From: Lingula anatina
Taxonomy: Eukaryota; Brachiopoda; Lingulata; Lingulida; Lingulidae
Length of the DNA: 64,000 bases
NCBI RefSeq assembly: GCF_001039355.2
Contig: NW_019775488.1
Coordinates: 55,187-119,186, forward strand
Reading direction: 5' to 3'
Part shown: positions 61,990 through 64,000 of the stretch, one piece after another
How the letters are laid out: every line of letters begins with the position of its first letter
Numbering within the stretch: position 1 is the first letter of the stretch
The notes under the pieces: model-generated
Told to the model about the DNA's origin: nothing
What the model saw: the letters and a program-made list of their open reading frames with translations, nothing else
Databases searched by the model: none
Made by a program: the position numbers and the translations under genes

Positions 61990-62870
61990 CAGGCAAAGAA
62001 CTCATTACAGTAAATCATGAAAAGTAATCAACAGCGGGTATGACCTCCAGCAGCCGCTTGCAGCGCCCTCACCCTACATGACATACCCTGTGACAAGTTT
62101 TTCAGAGTTTGGATGGGGATATCATTCCACGCAGTGATATTTGCCTGTCGTAATTCTTTACGATTCCCAGGCTGGTGACTTCAGCAATTAATTCTGCGAA
62201 TTACTTCCGCCCACAGATTTTCAGATTTGGATTCGTATCTGGGGAGTTTGCAGGCCTGGGGAGTTTGCAGGCCAGGGCAGTTGCTGAACCCCTTGGTTTT
62301 GAAGAAAAGCAGTGATTCTGCGAGCTCGATATGGGGTGCCTAATCGTCTTGGAGTAGGTGCGCTTGTTGTAGCGTTCCTTTTGGAGGACTTTACTAACTG
62401 TCCCCTGATAAATGTTGAATTGCCTGGCAATAGCTGCTCATTTATGGCCATTTTCTCTGAGAGCAAGAATCCCATAGTAAGCTGCGTTGCTTAGCTGTCG
62501 AACCATATCTTCTTTAAGGTACCTGTCAAGTTTCAGGGGGATCCCTTTGTTGCTTCTTGAAATACACTCCAAAGATTGACAAAACCCATGCGTTTTTATA
62601 CTAGATCAGACATTGCCGAAAAGACGACCCTCACATTTCTGACCACAGAACATGCAACTGCATGCATCAATTGTTCCGAGAGTTGTGTGGTAATTAGGTA
62701 ACACACCTGTCTGGACATGGAGTGACACCTCAGTTTCGGATTTAAAATAGTAAGAGAGAAAATCAATATTTTGTAGAAAATTTACTCGCCAAAAAATGAT
62801 ATTCCAATGAGCCAGTAATCGGGTTTCCACAAACGAAGCTGAAAAATACTGTGAATGCGAGGAGGAGGAT
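61990..62870 (-). mobile_element. Broken Tc1/mariner transposon, one allele only
   Basis: On the minus strand, fragments in different frames keep the order of a Tc1 transposase: a helix-turn-helix part (GILALRENGHK, AAIARQFNIYQGTVSKVL), a catalytic-core part (LPWPANSP, ENLWAEVIRRIN) and the carboxy end (SCRVRALQAAAGGHTRC). Most of the central domain is deleted, and frameshifts and stops are frequent. It cannot encode a working enzyme. The borders are approximate. The other allele has different DNA at this place. Confidence 0.75.
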
Positions 62871-63005
62871 TTCTATCCTACCGAGGATGACTTTATAACT
62901 TATGAGAATTCTGTACATAAAATAAGAAGCCAAGCAAAAAAAGTAGTGAAATTTTTGCAGAACAGATAATCAAACGAAACTATCAAGTAAGGGATTCTGT
63001 ACTTG

Positions 63006-63979
63006 ATGCTGTGGAACGAAAAGACAGAAGAGTGCAAAGAGGAGGACAAGGCTTTTGTACACCGAGGGTGGCGCAATGTACCGTTGTTTCTGCTGATTAT
63101 AAAACCCATCGTTAGAAAATAAAGTTAGACAACGAGAAGCCAGTTTGGTACCGTGTGGACCACAAACCATCATTAAGTAGAGATATCGAACAACAGCGGC
63201 AGAAAAAAGTCAAGCTAGGATCTGTCATATGCCTTTACAGAAACTGTCGTGCTAAAAAAACGAATTTGCCAAAATAACATGGACTTGATAAATGTTACTA
63301 TCACTCAAAAGACATTTGGGAAGAGCTGAGGTTATTAGAACAACATCAAGACCCAGTATCGCAAAGTATATATAACTGTTTAGTAAGAAATGCTCTGAGC
63401 ATGGGGTTAGTGGAGGTCACTGAAACTCCAAAAGATGGAAATTGCTTTTTACGCTGCTTAGCCCACCAACTCAATTTAATGAAAAAACAAAGTACACCCA
63501 CAGGGACGTTAGAGGACAAATTGTTAACTTTTTATCCATCCCACTAATGCACATGGGGCGAATTACAGTAATTTCATACCCGGTAATGACTAGAATGGTT
63601 ATCTCCAGGGTATGGCAGGAACATCCTGGGGTGACCATATTGTACTGCAGGCAGCTTCCTCACTGTACGGTGTGGATATAGGCCTAATAGTGGTGCCTAT
63701 TTAGGCGAAGAAGCAACTCAGTTTTTGCATTCCACGGCTGAAAATGGTGATGTCAATCAACCCAATATGATTATTCTCGGACATCTCACAGAACACCACT
63801 ATATTTCACTTCAGGCATTAAATTTTAGCTCTCCCAACGTCAAAAGCAGTAGCTCCAGTATCACAGCAGATGTTACATCTAATAATGAACCTGATAGAAA
63901 TAATTTCACTTCGCCTAAAACTGAACTTAATATAAAGTATAACGATGTCAAGGAATATTTGTGTATAGAAGTGGAATAA
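63006..63979 (+). pseudogene. Decayed OTU-domain protease relic, allele 2 (runs to window end)
   Basis: Allelic to 54092-55090. Here the stop before the Cys motif is absent (CLVRNALSMGLVEVTETPKD), but a 4-bp deletion after the RGQIVNFLS stretch, a 1-bp insertion further on, and a TAA at the end of CIEVE break it elsewhere. Upstream, 62830-62960 holds an additional acidic open stretch (CECEEEDFYPTEDDF) that may be its earlier part. Confidence 0.65.
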
Positions 63980-64000
63980 AAAAACGAAATATATATTTAT

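Overview
The window is nuclear DNA of an intron-rich, AT-rich animal. Three conserved metazoan genes with canonical GT-AG introns fill most of it. Protein similarity, high allelic divergence and many hairpin-ended dispersed repeats suggest an outbred marine lophotrochozoan, most likely a bivalve mollusc; the species cannot be proved from the sequence.

Layout. (1) 1-30549, plus strand: the C-terminal part of the nucleoporin gene NUP188, 30 exons recognised; its 5' end lies outside the window. (2) 32084-39113, minus strand: complete EEFSEC, the selenocysteine-specific elongation factor, six exons, 570 residues, tail to tail with NUP188. (3) 39940-49726, plus strand: complete WDR47, eight exons, 872 residues, head to head with EEFSEC across 826 bp that probably hold both promoters. 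(4) 49727-64000: WDR47 downstream DNA, a decayed OTU-protease-like element, and a second copy of the end of WDR47 plus its downstream DNA.

The assembly is not haploid. Four blocks are followed by a near-identical copy starting at or near a single N (N at 11355, 16395, 45329, 57021). They read as the two alleles of one locus placed end to end. NUP188 exons 9 and 11-13 and WDR47 exons 3-5 and 7-8 therefore appear twice, and true length is nearer 50 kb. At another single N (26662) several NUP188 exons appear to be missing. The allele pairs expose insertion polymorphisms: a hairpin-ended repeat, an LTR-like insert and a broken Tc1/mariner element.

The most unusual signal is tandem duplication across splice junctions. 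WDR47 exon 6 ends in five 48-bp units, each carrying its own 5' splice donor, with the whole array open and in frame (16 residues per unit) between WD40 blades. NUP188 exon 18 shows the same design as an 87-bp in-frame donor duplication, and NUP188 exon 21 has its acceptor region duplicated. The three genes have no shared pathway: nuclear-pore scaffold, selenoprotein translation and microtubule/neuronal scaffold.
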